From Pseudoips prasinana (Eukaryota; Arthropoda; Insecta; Lepidoptera; Nolidae): a stretch of 64,000 nt of DNA. Shown in pieces: positions 46,905 to 57,867 of this stretch; position 1 is the stretch's first letter, and every line of letters begins with the position of its first letter. Location of the stretch: NCBI GenBank assembly GCA_951640165.1, contig OX621265.1, positions 16,257,001 through 16,321,000 on the forward strand, read 5' to 3'. The position numbers and the translations under genes are program-made. The notes beneath the pieces were generated by a model that was not told the origin of the DNA, searched no databases, and saw only the letters and a list, made by a program, of their open reading frames with translations.

Positions 46905-47060
46905 AATAAATCTATACTAATATAATAAAGTGGAAAGATTTGATTGTTGGTAATGAATAGGCTCCTAAACTACTACATCAATTAAAAAATTCGTTCACCG
47001 ATGGGAATGTACACTATCTTCTAGATAATAAGCTATATAATATTTTGTTTTTTTTTTTTT
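46905..47060 (+). repeat. Common lepidopteran short repeat
   Basis: tatactaatataataaagtg, then gaataggctcctaaactact and ttcgttcaccgatgg. The class is uncertain; the same type in complement forms the ends at 11634 and 11900. Confidence 0.5.
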
Positions 47061-48354
47061 TCAAAAATTTTACCTCCAATGTGTACCAAAATTACCTAAA
47101 TAAATCTTTATATCGCGTACGCTGCCAAATCTACTGTTGATAGAACAACTTAATGTACTATGACTTTGTAGAAAACACTAAAATCTACAAAAAATGTAGC
47201 AACAGCATATATCTCACTATTATAGTTGAAAACACTAATTCATAACACAAAATTTCAAATTTAGGCCTTTTATACTCGTTTTTTTTGTGTTGTTATTTGT
47301 AATTTGACCCTACCTAACGAGTGGGCATATAATATTGACTCCCGGCCTCAGGAAAATTAACGAAATCGATTTTCCCGAGTTTACCTACACTTTACAAGCA
47401 AAATTTAACTTAAAATTTTTTTTAGACACGATTTAGTTGGCGAGTTGTAAGACAAAGGCAACTAGATCGCTTCTTCAGCTACCCGGCTATCTCCCGAGAG
47501 ATAAATTATAGCATTTAGTTACAGTAAGAGAAAAGTGTGGAAAATACGAAAGGAGAACGACCGCGCAGAATATAACAACAAAAAGTGGAGAAATGACCTG
47601 AAAATGTACTCACCCGTAAATAACAAATATGTTGCGGTACAGAACTTTAGAGACCAATAGAAGGATTGCGTAGAATACATTATGTAAATGGACGAAGGCA
47701 ATTAATCATCACAAAGACATTTATCATATATATATTAATTATAACTAGTATATACAGAAAGGAATCAGAAGGAATCAAAAGAGATAGTTGTAAGAATATG
47801 ACTCGTCATAGTCGTAGAATAGTGACGGATCTGACAAATATCAAAATTTACAGGGCAGCTATTTCAAATAATAAGGTTAGTTTTGTTGACATAACTTTTT
47901 AAATTTAAAACCTGTAATTATGAAAATTGGCATACGAGTATAAAATAAGGTTCTTTTTTAAGTATAATATAAAAAACAACTTAATATTATAAAGTTTTCC
48001 AGAAAAATCACATGCTTCATTTTTCTTCGGGCTCAACACAGTCGTATAGTATAATCCGACATTGTTCTTCGAAAAGATACCATGCAAAGAATGATGGATG
48101 TTACTTTCCTGTAATGTTCTACCGACTTACTGATTAATATTTTGGCGGATGTGTTATGTGACATATTTTATTTTGGCCAGGATAAGTAGGAAGACAGGTG
48201 GTTGGTAAGTAAATACGTAGCTAGCATATTTTAAATAAAACACAGACTATTTACTCAGATCTTTGGAGTCTTTTTTCATACGACGTGTGAACATATAGTT
48301 TGAATTAAGCATTGATCAATAGCATTTTAGTCTAATATAGACTTACTTAATCAG
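47061..48354. other. No gene seen
   Basis: AT-rich non-coding sequence. Short ORFs at 47519-47902 lack any recognisable features. Confidence 0.5.
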
Positions 48355-48740
48355 GTGATAAAGCTATTTAGTATATTGGCAATCAAAATTTTAAACATTA
48401 ATCACAAAAAGCAAAGCTTATTACGATCATTCGTATACGGTATAAGTATTTAGGGTAGTAAACATATTAAATAAATTCACAACTTCCAAGATCCATTAAT
48501 AAGAATTAAGGATCTTTAAATATTAATAAGTAAACAAAAAGTATAACTAAGAGGCGTTGAACCTATTTGGTAAATTATCAATCAAGATCTTAAACGTTAA
48601 CCATTTTATAATCAAAGCTTATCACGATAATTCTAATGGATGTAAGGTAATAAAAGTATTCATAAAATCACAACTACTGAGATCAAATAGTAAGAATTGA
48701 GCATAATTATGTGATATGTAAGTAAACAAAAAAATGTAGA
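48355..48740 (+). repeat. Diverged tandem duplication, about 190-bp unit
   Basis: Unit 1 (48355-48545) and unit 2 (48555-48740) share, in the same order, gcaatcaaaattttaaac/tcaatcaagatcttaaac, caaagcttattacgat/caaagcttatcacgat and gtaagtaaacaaaaa-like ends. No coding sequence. Confidence 0.65.
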
Positions 48741-48899
48741 ACTGTTCTATTACTTAAATTATTCAGTCAGACACATTGTTATCATCAGAAACATGTCTTC
48801 CATGAGTTAAATTACAGAAACGGTTATGATATTTTGTGGGTATTATTGAGGATTCGCAAAGACCAATAAGATCTTTATATTTATCATTACTAATTGGAA

Positions 48900-49980
48900 T
48901 TGGACCCATATACGCTTTGTATAAGGTTCGCGACTAGTCTCTCCCTCTTACCCACTATTGCAATTCCTGTAAGCCAGAATCAACAGTGGCACACAATGAA
49001 AAGACACTGAGCAGTGAGGCTCAGGCATGTCCCGGGGAATCGCTTTAACTATCTTAGGTCCCGCAACTAATTTAATCAGAAAGAAAAGAGGAGGAGTTAG
49101 AATTGAATAGTTCCACTTCCAGAGCAGAGCGGGAGACAGAATGATATAAAGAGGCTATAGCCTCATAAAACGAGAGAATTGCAACTAGAGAAGCCATCTG
49201 CAAAAGCGCCGATAACCAATTTAAGGGTCCTAAGTAAGCTGTTATATTTGATTCCAATAGTAGGTATGGCAAAAGCCCTTAAACGCACGGAAGGTGTTCC
49301 TTGTTGCTACAAGATCCGTATAATAAACTACTCCAGGTATTGGTAGCAAACTGTTTAACATAATATCACGCTGAATTTGCCAGAGATCACACTCCCTAAG
49401 AATGAGGCGAGCAGTTTGTTCATATTCGTTACTGAAAGTTGAGCACAGACAGATTGGTGAAGATACTAACTTGAAACTAAACAATTTTCTTTTAAAATTG
49501 CCGTGTCCGGTAAGAAATTGTGCAACATAATGGTCTATGATTAGCCAAGTTTTATTTAACTGTTCGCGTACGTCCGGAAAGAACTGGTGCAGATGGCGAC
49601 CCTTGGTTGAGCTATTCCATCTATACTGCCATTAATTTAGTAGTTTGTCATTTAATTCAGCTATTGGTATAAATAGCCTGTTTATTTTCGTACGGTCGCG
49701 TACTGATAAGAAATCATTTTTCTAAATTTTCGCGCGTAGAATAATACATTGCTGCTCGTCTTTGAACTTCAAGATCAACCGGAAGTACAAACGCTAGTAC
49801 AGGCTGGGCCTCTGTGCTTACTGTTTTTATATGCTTTACACAAAAATATCGACGCCAACCAATACCATAGTTTTTGCTGGATACGAATAAATGTCTTTCA
49901 TATTTTCTATTACGTCACGTGCTCCTGGGGGTAATGGCGAAATGCGCTCTGAAAAGATACAGAGACGTCAATATAATTAT
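48900..49980 (-). mobile_element. LINE C-terminal region (RNase H end and 3' UTR)
   Basis: The minus strand at about 49500-49730 reads RWNSSTKGRHLHQFFPDVRE and HYVAQFLTGHGNFKRKL; 49242-49484 reads LCSTFSNEYEQTARLILREC. The TGHG block followed by a Cys-containing tail is the end of LINE ORFs that carry RNase H. Further upstream (to about 49950) an RT-to-RNase H linker is recognisable in broken frames. Its 3' UTR matches that at 22905-23000. Confidence 0.75.
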
Positions 49981-49984
49981 GTGA

Positions 49985-50120
49985 AACGTACTTGTGTAAA
50001 AAACATTAATAAATAAAATAAATAAAATAAAATATGTTTATTTCGGGTAACTAATTGCGACCCATATGCAGAAAATACAAACATAATAAAATACAAAAAC
50101 AAAATTAATAATTAGAAATA
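49985..50120 (-). repeat. LINE 3' UTR and tail, left of the errantivirus
   Basis: In complement it ends with aaataaacatattttatttt and attttattt repeats, a simple-repeat LINE tail. Together with 57743-57867 it probably forms the 3' UTR of the minus-strand LINE at 57868-59220, split by the errantivirus. Confidence 0.5.
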
Positions 50121-50482
50121 AGTTACGTGTCCTGCCTACACCGAATATGCTGAGTAGCGGCGTGATGCAGTTTACTTCACACACTTATATTTCATAATAC
50201 GCAAGTGTCGTAATTGCTGAGCTTGTACCTCGTGTCGCCGCCCCGTGTCGCCGCCTCGTGTAACCTAGCACCTACTTTATTATTGCTGACAGAAGATGTG
50301 CGCTTTACCTTTTTCCCACATTCGTTATAATGTAATTATTAATATGTATTTCACTTCGGTACCACCATCGTCCGAGTCTAGACGCTAAGTTCAAATTGTA
50401 ATATTCAATTTTTATATTAATTAAAGTATAAGTATAATCATCTGGGTTTTTTTTAAACCCTCTGGCTGGCGTATTCGTATGT
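50121..50482 (+). repeat. Errantivirus 5' LTR
   Basis: 362 bp, AGTTACG...GTATGT. It differs from the 3' LTR at four sites that I can find (tcataat/tcacaat, gtcgccg/gttgccg, ctttatt/cttcatt, gcgtatt/gcgaatt). It would carry promoter, start site and polyadenylation functions. Confidence 0.95.
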
Positions 50483-50496
50483 GGCGCAGTCGGTCG
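50482..50496 (+). promoter_or_regulatory. Primer-binding site, tRNA-Ser type
   Basis: tggcgcagtcggtcg lies at the LTR end. TGGCGCAGTCGG is the tRNA-Ser-complementary site used by 17.6/297-type elements. Confidence 0.8.
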
Positions 50497-50662
50497 TTCT
50501 TCGGGGCAGTTTCGCGGCGCGTAGACCTTCAGAAATCGTTGTTCTGCTGACTCCGTATAGTCGCTGCCTGCATTCTCCAGTGCTTCACCGAAGAGTCGAA
50601 TCTTAAGAAGACTACACCGGCCGAGGGCGTATTAAATAATCAATACAAGAAGAAGACCAGAT

Positions 50663-50676
50663 ATGCAGATTTTTAT
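50663..50676 (+). CDS. Probable env leader exon with splice donor
   Basis: A 14-nt ATG-started segment in the leader, upstream of gag, ends exactly at a consensus donor (gtaagt at 50677). Its phase (two bases over) matches the acceptor at 55653 before env. Gypsy-type errantiviruses make env from a spliced subgenomic RNA, so this is its likely start. The inference rests on splice consensus and phase only. Confidence 0.6.
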
Positions 50677-50866
50677 GTAAGTACTTTGAAAGTTTTTCTA
50701 AGTGTTGCTTCCTTGTCCCTCCTTCAAAATTTTCCATCCACGGAGAACCGGAGAGACACCTGTCTCAGATCGACAGGGCCGTAGAAATAGGTATTTAGAC
50801 GAGTCTAGAAAATTGGACTCTAGTGACTTAGAATTAGATACTTTATTTTATAGTGACTTAGAAATT

Positions 50867-52111
50867 ATGTCTTTTAGCATAGACGAAATATATAAGGCCG
50901 TGAGGGCAGTGCCGGAATTTGATGGCAACATAAACGTTTTGACTAGGTTTATCGCAGTATGTAATACGTTAGTTGAGGCCTACGTAAAAGAAGACCCGAA
51001 TTTTAGATTAACCAATATTTGTTTAATAAATTGCATTTTAAATAAAATTGTTGGCCCTGCAGCTGCGACAATTAATTCAAATGGTATTCCGTCCAGTTGG
51101 CTAGAAATACGTTCATTATTAATTAGCAATTTTGCCGATCAAAGGGATGAAGCCGCCCTGTACAATGACATTTCTATGTCATCCCAAGGAAATAGCACCC
51201 CGCAGGAATTTTATGACAGATGCCAAAACCTTTTCAGCATGGTAATGACGTATGTTACCTTACATGATGAGTTAAATAGCACTATCCTCGCAAAACGCGA
51301 GTTGTATAAAAAATTAACATTAAAAGCTTTTATTAGAGGTCTTAAAGAACCTTTAGGGTCCCGTATCAGATGCATGAGACCCGAATCAATGGAGAAGGCT
51401 TTGGAATTTGTCAACGATGAACAAAATGTAATGTACCTACAGCAGAGAAGTGAGCCGGTAGCCGATAGGCGCAACGCACATTTAGCGCATTACGCGCAAC
51501 AGCCGAATTTTTCGAGATCTGCAGGTACTGTACATATTTCACCTTCCACTTATTTAGGTCCGAGTTGGCACATGCCTACACAAATGCAGATGCCATCACA
51601 GCCCCCGCAACCCCCGCAATGGAAACCCGCGTTTAAATTTAACCACCCACCAGGGCAACCGCAATCGCGAGCCCCTATGTATAATCGTACTCAACAAATA
51701 TTTCGCGCACCTCCACCAAATTACAACCCCCGTAGTAACGTCTTCAAGCTACCCCAAAGAGTTGAACAACCACATTCATCTGGGCCCAAGCCGATGAGTG
51801 GTGTCAGCCATTTTATTCAAAAAACCCTTCCACCAACCATTAGAGGACATGATTGGCAGAAATCTGGCAATCCGCCACCCACAAATTATTTAAAATCCCA
51901 ACAACTTAATTTCAACATGACCGCCGACCCTAATAACGACTTATTATACCATCCCGACTACTATGACGAGAACGGTGTCGAGTATCTTTCTTGCGACGAT
52001 AACAATTATATGGACAATTATAACCAATACAGTCAGGATGACAGACAGTACGATATGACATATGACGACTCGGATTTTCACAAGGCTTTGACGAGAACCG
52101 AACCAGAATAG
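50867..52111 (+). CDS. gag: Errantivirus Gag, 414 aa
   Basis: The first good ATG at 50867 (MSFSIDEIYKAV) opens a frame to TAG at 52109. Earlier in-frame codons back to 50702 lack an ATG. Residues 1-200 form the capsid-like domain, with AVPEFDGNINVLTRFI near the start and ADQRDEAALYNDISMSS in the middle. The C-terminal half is rich in Pro, Gln and Asn, with no CCHC knuckle, as in other errantiviruses. It would form the particle. Pol overlaps its last 46 nt in the -1 frame. Confidence 0.92.
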   Translation: MSFSIDEIYKAVRAVPEFDGNINVLTRFIAVCNTLVEAYVKEDPNFRLTNICLINCILNKIVGPAAATINSNGIPSSWLEIRSLLISNFADQRDEAALYNDISMSSQGNSTPQEFYDRCQNLFSMVMTYVTLHDELNSTILAKRELYKKLTLKAFIRGLKEPLGSRIRCMRPESMEKALEFVNDEQNVMYLQQRSEPVADRRNAHLAHYAQQPNFSRSAGTVHISPSTYLGPSWHMPTQMQMPSQPPQPPQWKPAFKFNHPPGQPQSRAPMYNRTQQIFRAPPPNYNPRSNVFKLPQRVEQPHSSGPKPMSGVSHFIQKTLPPTIRGHDWQKSGNPPPTNYLKSQQLNFNMTADPNNDLLYHPDYYDENGVEYLSCDDNNYMDNYNQYSQDDRQYDMTYDDSDFHKALTRTEPE

Positions 52112-55100
52112 AATTAAATTTACAAACGAAACGGGAACTTCGTTATATACAGATAGCGGACCCCCCACTCAAATTACTGGTAGACACCGGGGCAAACCAG
52201 TCTTTTATAAGCCCCGAGGCTGTAGAAAATTTTTTTTCACACATCCCCTTAAATGTTGACCCCTTTGAGGTAACCAGTTCTCGTTCAACTACTGTACATG
52301 ATTTTTCTATAACGTTGCCTAATTTTTCCGAATTTAACGAACAAAAATTAATTAAGTTATTCGTCTATAGATTCCATAATCATTTCGATGGACTTTTAGG
52401 GTTAGATATTTTAAATAACTGTCAAATAGATTTAAAACATAACTTTTTAATCACAGAAAATACAAGCATACCTATGTTACTGTATAAGTGTAGAACTTTA
52501 AATTCTCAGGAAATCATTCCTGCCCATTCTAGTAGATTGGTAAAAGTACCGATGTATAACTATGACGGTGACGTATACGTGAACGAGCAGATCATGTGTC
52601 ATTGCATTGTTCATGAATGCATTACTACTGTTACCGATGAAATAGGTATCTTAGAGTTAGAAAACCCAACGAACCGCGATATAATTATATCATGTGAACA
52701 TTTTAATTACCCTTTGCAAGCATATTCGTTTAATACTGAATGTGCGAGTACTGAGTTCGACCCCCAACGCGTAAATAGGGTATTATCGAAATTACGAACT
52801 GATCATTTAAACGCCGAGGAAAAAGCTAATTTGGAAAAGTTATGTAGTCGTTACGCCGACGTATTTTATTTAGATAACGAGCCCCTTAGTTTCACTAATA
52901 AAATAAAACATCGTATTAGGACAACCGACGAAATTCCCATTCACACTAAAAGTTATCGCTACCCTTACGTACATCGAGAGGAGGTAAAAGACCAAATTGC
53001 TAAAATGTTAGAACAAGGGATCATAAGACCCTCAGACTCCGCATGGAGCTCACCCATATGGGTAGTTCCTAAGAAAATTGACGCGACCGGAAAACAAAAG
53101 TGGAGACTTGTGGTTGACTATCGTAAATTAAATGACAAGACTATTAGTGACAAGTATCCTATCCCCAACATATCTGACGTGCTTGACAAGCTTGGTAGGT
53201 GCCAATATTTTACAACGTTAGACCTTTCTTCAGGTTTTTATCAAATTCAGACCCATCCAGAGGACATTTCTAAGACAGCATTTACTGTCGAGCACGGACA
53301 TTTCGAGTTTTTGAGAATGCCCATGGGTTTAAAGAACAGCCCTTCAACGTTCCAGAGGGTGATGGACGAGGTACTCCGTGGCCTTCAAAATGAAATTTGT
53401 CTTGTGTACCTTGACGATATCATCGTTTTCAGTACTTCTTTACAGGAAATGATGATAAATCTAGAGAAAGTTTTTAATAGATTGCGTGATTCTAACTTTA
53501 AAATACAGAATATGGATAAGTCAGAATTTTTAAAGCTTGAGACACCATATTTAGGCCATATAATAAGTAGGGAAGGTATTAAACCTAACCCTGAAAAATT
53601 TTCAGCCATTCAAAAATACCCCATTCCTAAGACACCTAGGGAAATCAAACAATTTTTGGGACTACTAGGATATTACCGTAAATTCATACCAGACTTCGCT
53701 CATATTACTAAACCTATGACTAAATGCCTGAAAAAATCGAAGAAAATTGTAATAGACTCTGAATATATAAACTGCTTTGAAAAATGTAAGTCCCTACTGA
53801 CTAATGACCCTATACTACAGTACCCAGACTTTTCTAAAGAATTCATACTGACTACGGACGCTTCAAATGTAGCAATTGGAGCTATCCTCTCTCAAGGTCC
53901 GGTGGGATCAGATAAACCCATCTGTTATGCATCCAGAACTCTCAATGACAGCGAAGTAAATTATAGTACCATTGAGAAGGAGCTTTTAGCTATAGTATGG
54001 GCGACCAAATACTTTAGGCCATATCTTTTTGGTCGTAAGTTTAAAATTATCACTGACCACAAGCCGCTTCAGTGGAGAATGAATTTAAAGGAACCTAACT
54101 CTAGATTGACCAGATGGCGCCTTAAACTTAGTGAATATTCAATAGTGTACAAAAAAGGGAAATCTAACACAAATGCCGACGCATTGTCCCGAATACAATT
54201 AAACAATGAGGAAACCGAATCACTTATAGTTAACCCCACTGAGAAACCTCCATCTCAATCAGGTTCTACGACAGTTACCGTCCATACTAGTGATGAAAAC
54301 CCCATCCTAGAAATCCCCATAACAGACGAACCATTAAATAAGTTTCATAGACAAATATGTTTCACGATAGTAGGTGACATTAAACGACGTCCGACCGCTA
54401 CAAAACCCTTTGACATGCACACGCGTACCTGTATACAAGTTTTCGAATCTAACTTAGAGCATGACGTAGTAAATGCAATAAAAGAATACGTAAACCCAAA
54501 AATAAAAACTGCTATTAAAATTACACCACCCTTAGGGATGTATTCAATTATTCCGATTATTCAAAATAATTTTAAAAGTTCATCCATGAACTTAGTTCTC
54601 ACTAAAAACGAATTAGAGGATGTAAAAGAATACTTAAAACAGCAGGAAATAATTAAACATTACCACGAAGGCAAAACCAATCATCGTGGCATAACTGAGT
54701 GCTATCTCGCTCTATCCCGTAGATATTTTTGGCCTAAAATGAAAGAGGAAATCACTAAATATATTAATGAATGCACAATATGTGGGCAATCAAAGTATGA
54801 CCGCAATCCAATTAGACCCCAATTTAATGTAGTTCCACCCGCAACAAAACCCTTAGAAAGAGTGCATTTAGACCTTTTTACTGTACAAAACGAAAAATAT
54901 TTAACATTTATGGATGTTTTTTCGAAATATGGGCAAGCGTACCATTTGAGAGATGGTACGGCTGTCAGTATTTTACAAGCCCTATTGACTTACTGTACTC
55001 ATCACGGACTCCCCATGACTATTATTACAGACAATGGTACGGAATTTACGAACCAACTTTTTTCAGAATTCGTAAGACTGCATAAAATAATACATCACAG

Positions 55101-55710
55101 AACTTTAGCGCATTCACCGAACGATAACGGAATAATTGAACGGTTTCACCTTACATTGTTAGAGCATTTGCGAATTTTACAACTTGAGCGAAAAAATGAA
55201 CCTATCATTAATCTAATGCCTTATGCATTACTAGCGTACAATAGTTCAATACATAGTTTTTCGAAATGTAGACCCCACGATATAATTCGAGGTCATTTTG
55301 ACCCTCGTGACCCCCTAAGTTTAGATTTATCCGAGCACTTAATGCAACAATATATTTTAAATCATCGCGAGCAAATGAAGACCGTATATAATTTAATAAA
55401 TGAGTCTTCTTTGGAAAATCGCACTAATTTAATCAAAAACCGTAATAAAACCCGTGAACCAGAAATTGAGTACCAACCCGATCAACAAGTATTTATTACC
55501 AACCCATTGGCAAGCCGACAAAAGACCGCATCCCGTTATACGCATGATACCGTGCTAGCTGACTTACCGATACATATATACACGTCTAAAAAGAGAGGCC
55601 CCATTGCCAAAAATCGACTTAAACGTATCCCTAAATCATCAAAATTGTTACAGACTACTTCTGGTAACTTGGACCGTCCACCTGACGAAGACACTCGAAA
55701 TAAGACTTGA
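52066..55710 (+). CDS. pol: Errantivirus Pol (PR-RT-RH-IN), 1214 codons
   Basis: The frame is open from 52066 and has no ATG before the protease, so it should be made by -1 frameshifting from gag within 52066-52111. Domains: protease with DTGA (Asp40), RT with LRMPMGLKNSP and YLDD (448-451), RNase H with TTDASNVAIGAILSQ, integrase with an HHCC finger (ending CTICGQS) and catalytic Asp936, Asp989 and Glu1025 (35 residues between the last two, DD35E). It reverse-transcribes and integrates the genome. No stop or frameshift seen. It overlaps the env frame at its end. Confidence 0.96.
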   Translation, partial: RLGFSQGFDENRTRIELNLQTKRELRYIQIADPPLKLLVDTGANQSFISPEAVENFFSHIPLNVDPFEVTSSRSTTVHDFSITLPNFSEFNEQKLIKLFVYRFHNHFDGLLGLDILNNCQIDLKHNFLITENTSIPMLLYKCRTLNSQEIIPAHSSRLVKVPMYNYDGDVYVNEQIMCHCIVHECITTVTDEIGILELENPTNRDIIISCEHFNYPLQAYSFNTECASTEFDPQRVNRVLSKLRTDHLNAEEKANLEKLCSRYADVFYLDNEPLSFTNKIKHRIRTTDEIPIHTKSYRYPYVHREEVKDQIAKMLEQGIIRPSDSAWSSPIWVVPKKIDATGKQKWRLVVDYRKLNDKTISDKYPIPNISDVLDKLGRCQYFTTLDLSSGFYQIQTHPEDISKTAFTVEHGHFEFLRMPMGLKNSPSTFQRVMDEVLRGLQNEICLVYLDDIIVFSTSLQEMMINLEKVFNRLRDSNFKIQNMDKSEFLKLETPYLGHIISREGIKPNPEKFSAIQKYPIPKTPREIKQFLGLLGYYRKFIPDFAHITKPMTKCLKKSKKIVIDSEYINCFEKCKSLLTNDPILQYPDFSKEFILTTDASNVAIGAILSQGPVGSDKPICYASRTLNDSEVNYSTIEKELLAIVWATKYFRPYLFGRKFKIITDHKPLQWRMNLKEPNSRLTRWRLKLSEYSIVYKKGKSNTNADALSRIQLNNEETESLIVNPTEKPPSQSGSTTVTVHTSDENPILEIPITDEPLNKFHRQICFTIVGDIKRRPTATKPFDMHTRTCIQVFESNLEHDVVNAIKEYVNPKIKTAIKITPPLGMYSIIPIIQNNFKSSSMNLVLTKNELEDVKEYLKQQEIIKHYHEGKTNHRGITECYLALSRRYFWPKMKEEITKYINECTICGQSKYDRNPIRPQFNVVPPATKPLERVHLDLFTVQNEKYLTFMDVFSKYGQAYHLRDGTAVSILQALLTYCTHHGLPMTIITDNGTEFTNQLFSEFVRLHKIIHHRTLAHSPNDNGIIERFHLTLLEHLRILQLERKNEPIINLMPYALLAYNSSIHSFSKCRPHDIIRGHFDPRDPLSLDLSEHLMQQYILNHREQMKTVYNLINESSLENRTNLIKNRNKTREPEIEYQPDQQVFITNPLASRQKTASRYTHDTVLADLPIHIYTSKKRGPIAKNRLKRIPKSSKLLQTTSGNLDRPPDEDTRNKT

Positions 55711-57355
55711 CTACTTAGGCGATGGCCCCGGTTTGCTACCCTTTAACCTTGGACCGACTAAACTCATTACTCATTACCATTCGTTCCTACATTATTTAAA
55801 TTTGACTGAAATCGAAAATAGGCTTAACTCAGTAAAGTGTCAATTAGAATTATTCAAATCTAAATTAGATACCGAAAAGTTTCCATTGTATGAAGCTCAA
55901 ATTAATTATATATCAAATAAATTAATGAAAATTCAGGAACAAGTTGATAGTTTAGAGCCTCATCGTAAGAAGAGAAGTCTCTTTGACGGCTTAGGATCAG
56001 TAATAAAAGAAATTACAGGAAATTTGGACTATAAAGATGCTCAAAAGTATAATTCTGCAATTAAAATATTAGAAAATAATGAAAATATAATTTCATCTGA
56101 ATTGAATAAGCATATTAGTATTAATAAGCAATGGATGACTCAGAATGATTTATTACTCTCGCAAATAACAGCTAATCAAGAAAAAATTAATAGGTCATTA
56201 GAATTAGTCATACATAATAAAATGTATGATACTAATTTGTTTCAGTTTGTTAGGTTTAATCAACTTTTAGCTATAATAAGTGAAAATGCTGAAGATTTGT
56301 TAACAGCATTAATTAGGATAGAAGATAGTCTAGCTTTTATTCGTGCATCAAGCACACATCATAGTATGTTAAGGTTTGATATTTTAAGGGGAATGGTCGA
56401 CCACTTGAAATCTATATATAGTCAGGGTCAAATACTATGTACAGATTTGAGGGAATACTATAAAATCATAATACCTAGTTATTTTTATTCAGATAATAGA
56501 ATAGTTTTTGTATTTAAAGTTCCGGTTATTTCTCCATTTACTTTCCAATTATATAAATTAGCCATTGTCCCTAGCAAGTCCTTCCAAAGTCTTATTCCCC
56601 CATATCCCTATATAGCAACCGATGGGAAAACCTTCATGTACATGGAGGCTGAATGCCCGAAGTTTAACCAACATCATATCTGCGAAGAAGCAATCAACAA
56701 TCGCCCGAGAGAGCAACGAGACTGCATACAAAACCTTATAAGCAACCAAGTTATCGACAAATCCTGTTCGCTAACTAGGATAACGCTGAGTAGACAAGCT
56801 ATGGAACAGCTGGACGACCAACACTATACTCTCGTACTCCCGAAACCTGCAAAAGTCGAGCTACAATGTATTAGCCATGAATTCGTCATTCTTAACGGAA
56901 GTTACCTCGTTACAGTACCGAAAACATGCTTGCTCCGCACCGAGGAACTTACGATCGTAAATCTAAATGACGTAGTAAAGGGACAACCTCTTAAGATAAC
57001 GGAGATTTCGCCAGACTTTGATGTCAACCAATCTACAGTCATTCCACATTTCAAGCTGAACACCATAAACCTGAAAAATCTACATAATATCGAAGACAAG
57101 ATCTTACTTCAGCATCCAATACACATAAAACCCGTAGAGCAGAAAGAAACACTATACCATACAACTATCCCTTTCTACGGAGTGTTATTCGGTGCAGCCG
57201 TACTCGTATTCGTCATCGCTGTTCGCCGCTACAGACAACGCACTAAATTAGTTGCTGTAAAATCTAAAACAGATGAGATCACCTATGATACCCAAAGTAT
57301 ATCTAATCCAGAGAGGAATATTCCAGCAACTTTCTCGCTCAAAGTTCTCGAATAG
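55654..57355 (+). CDS. env: Errantivirus Env, baculovirus F-protein-like
   Basis: The open frame runs from 55604 but has no ATG near its start; the likely coding start is the splice acceptor at 55653 (ttgttacag), in phase with the leader exon at 50663-50676. Marks: a furin-type site RKKR (about 55964-55975) followed by a hydrophobic fusion-peptide-like stretch, long helical segments, N-glycosylation sequons, paired cysteines in the second half and one membrane span near the C-terminus (about 57170-57225) with a short basic tail. This is a class I fusion protein layout shared with baculovirus F. The 107-nt overlap with pol is in another frame. No break seen. Confidence 0.9.
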
Positions 57356-57365
57356 TTGCTGTTCT

Positions 57366-57376
57366 GAGGGGGGAGG
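57366..57376 (+). promoter_or_regulatory. Errantivirus polypurine tract
   Basis: gaggggggagg lies immediately 5' of the 3' LTR; it primes plus-strand DNA synthesis. Confidence 0.88.
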
Positions 57377-57738
57377 AGTTACGTGTCCTGCCTACACCGA
57401 ATATGCTGAGTAGCGGCGTGATGCAGTTTACTTCACACACTTATATTTCACAATACGCAAGTGTCGTAATTGCTGAGCTTGTACCTCGTGTTGCCGCCCC
57501 GTGTCGCCGCCTCGTGTAACCTAGCACCTACTTCATTATTGCTGACAGAAGATGTGCGCTTTACCTTTTTCCCACATTCGTTATAATGTAATTATTAATA
57601 TGTATTTCACTTCGGTACCACCATCGTCCGAGTCTAGACGCTAAGTTCAAATTGTAATATTCAATTTTTATATTAATTAAAGTATAAGTATAATCATCTG
57701 GGTTTTTTTTAAACCCTCTGGCTGGCGAATTCGTATGT
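57377..57738 (+). repeat. Errantivirus 3' LTR
   Basis: 362 bp, about 99 percent identical to the 5' LTR; followed by the AATA target duplication. Confidence 0.95.
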
Positions 57739-57867
57739 AATAACATACTAAAAATAATAACACACACGAAACTAATTGAATAAATTGATAAATAAAAATT
57801 TGTACAGATAATTAAATTAAATAACGCTATATTTAGATAGATTGAAATTACGCCTATATCCCACACT

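Larger units (their letters stand above)
50121..57738 (+). mobile_element. Complete errantivirus (Gypsy-type endogenous insect retrovirus)
   Basis: Two 362-bp LTRs (50121-50482 and 57377-57738) bound a PBS, gag, pol, env and a polypurine tract. The target duplication AATA is at 50117-50120 and 57739-57742. The LTRs start AGTTA, the signature of insect errantiviruses, and differ at about four positions. All three ORFs are free of stops. The layout and the F-protein-like Env place it with lepidopteran errantiviruses. It lies 4.3 kb downstream of the reductase on the same strand. Confidence 0.96.

Noticed and set aside
49749..49934. 61-codon plus-strand ORF left of the errantivirus
   Set aside because: It lies opposite the minus-strand LINE sequence, which has recognisable blocks in that strand.
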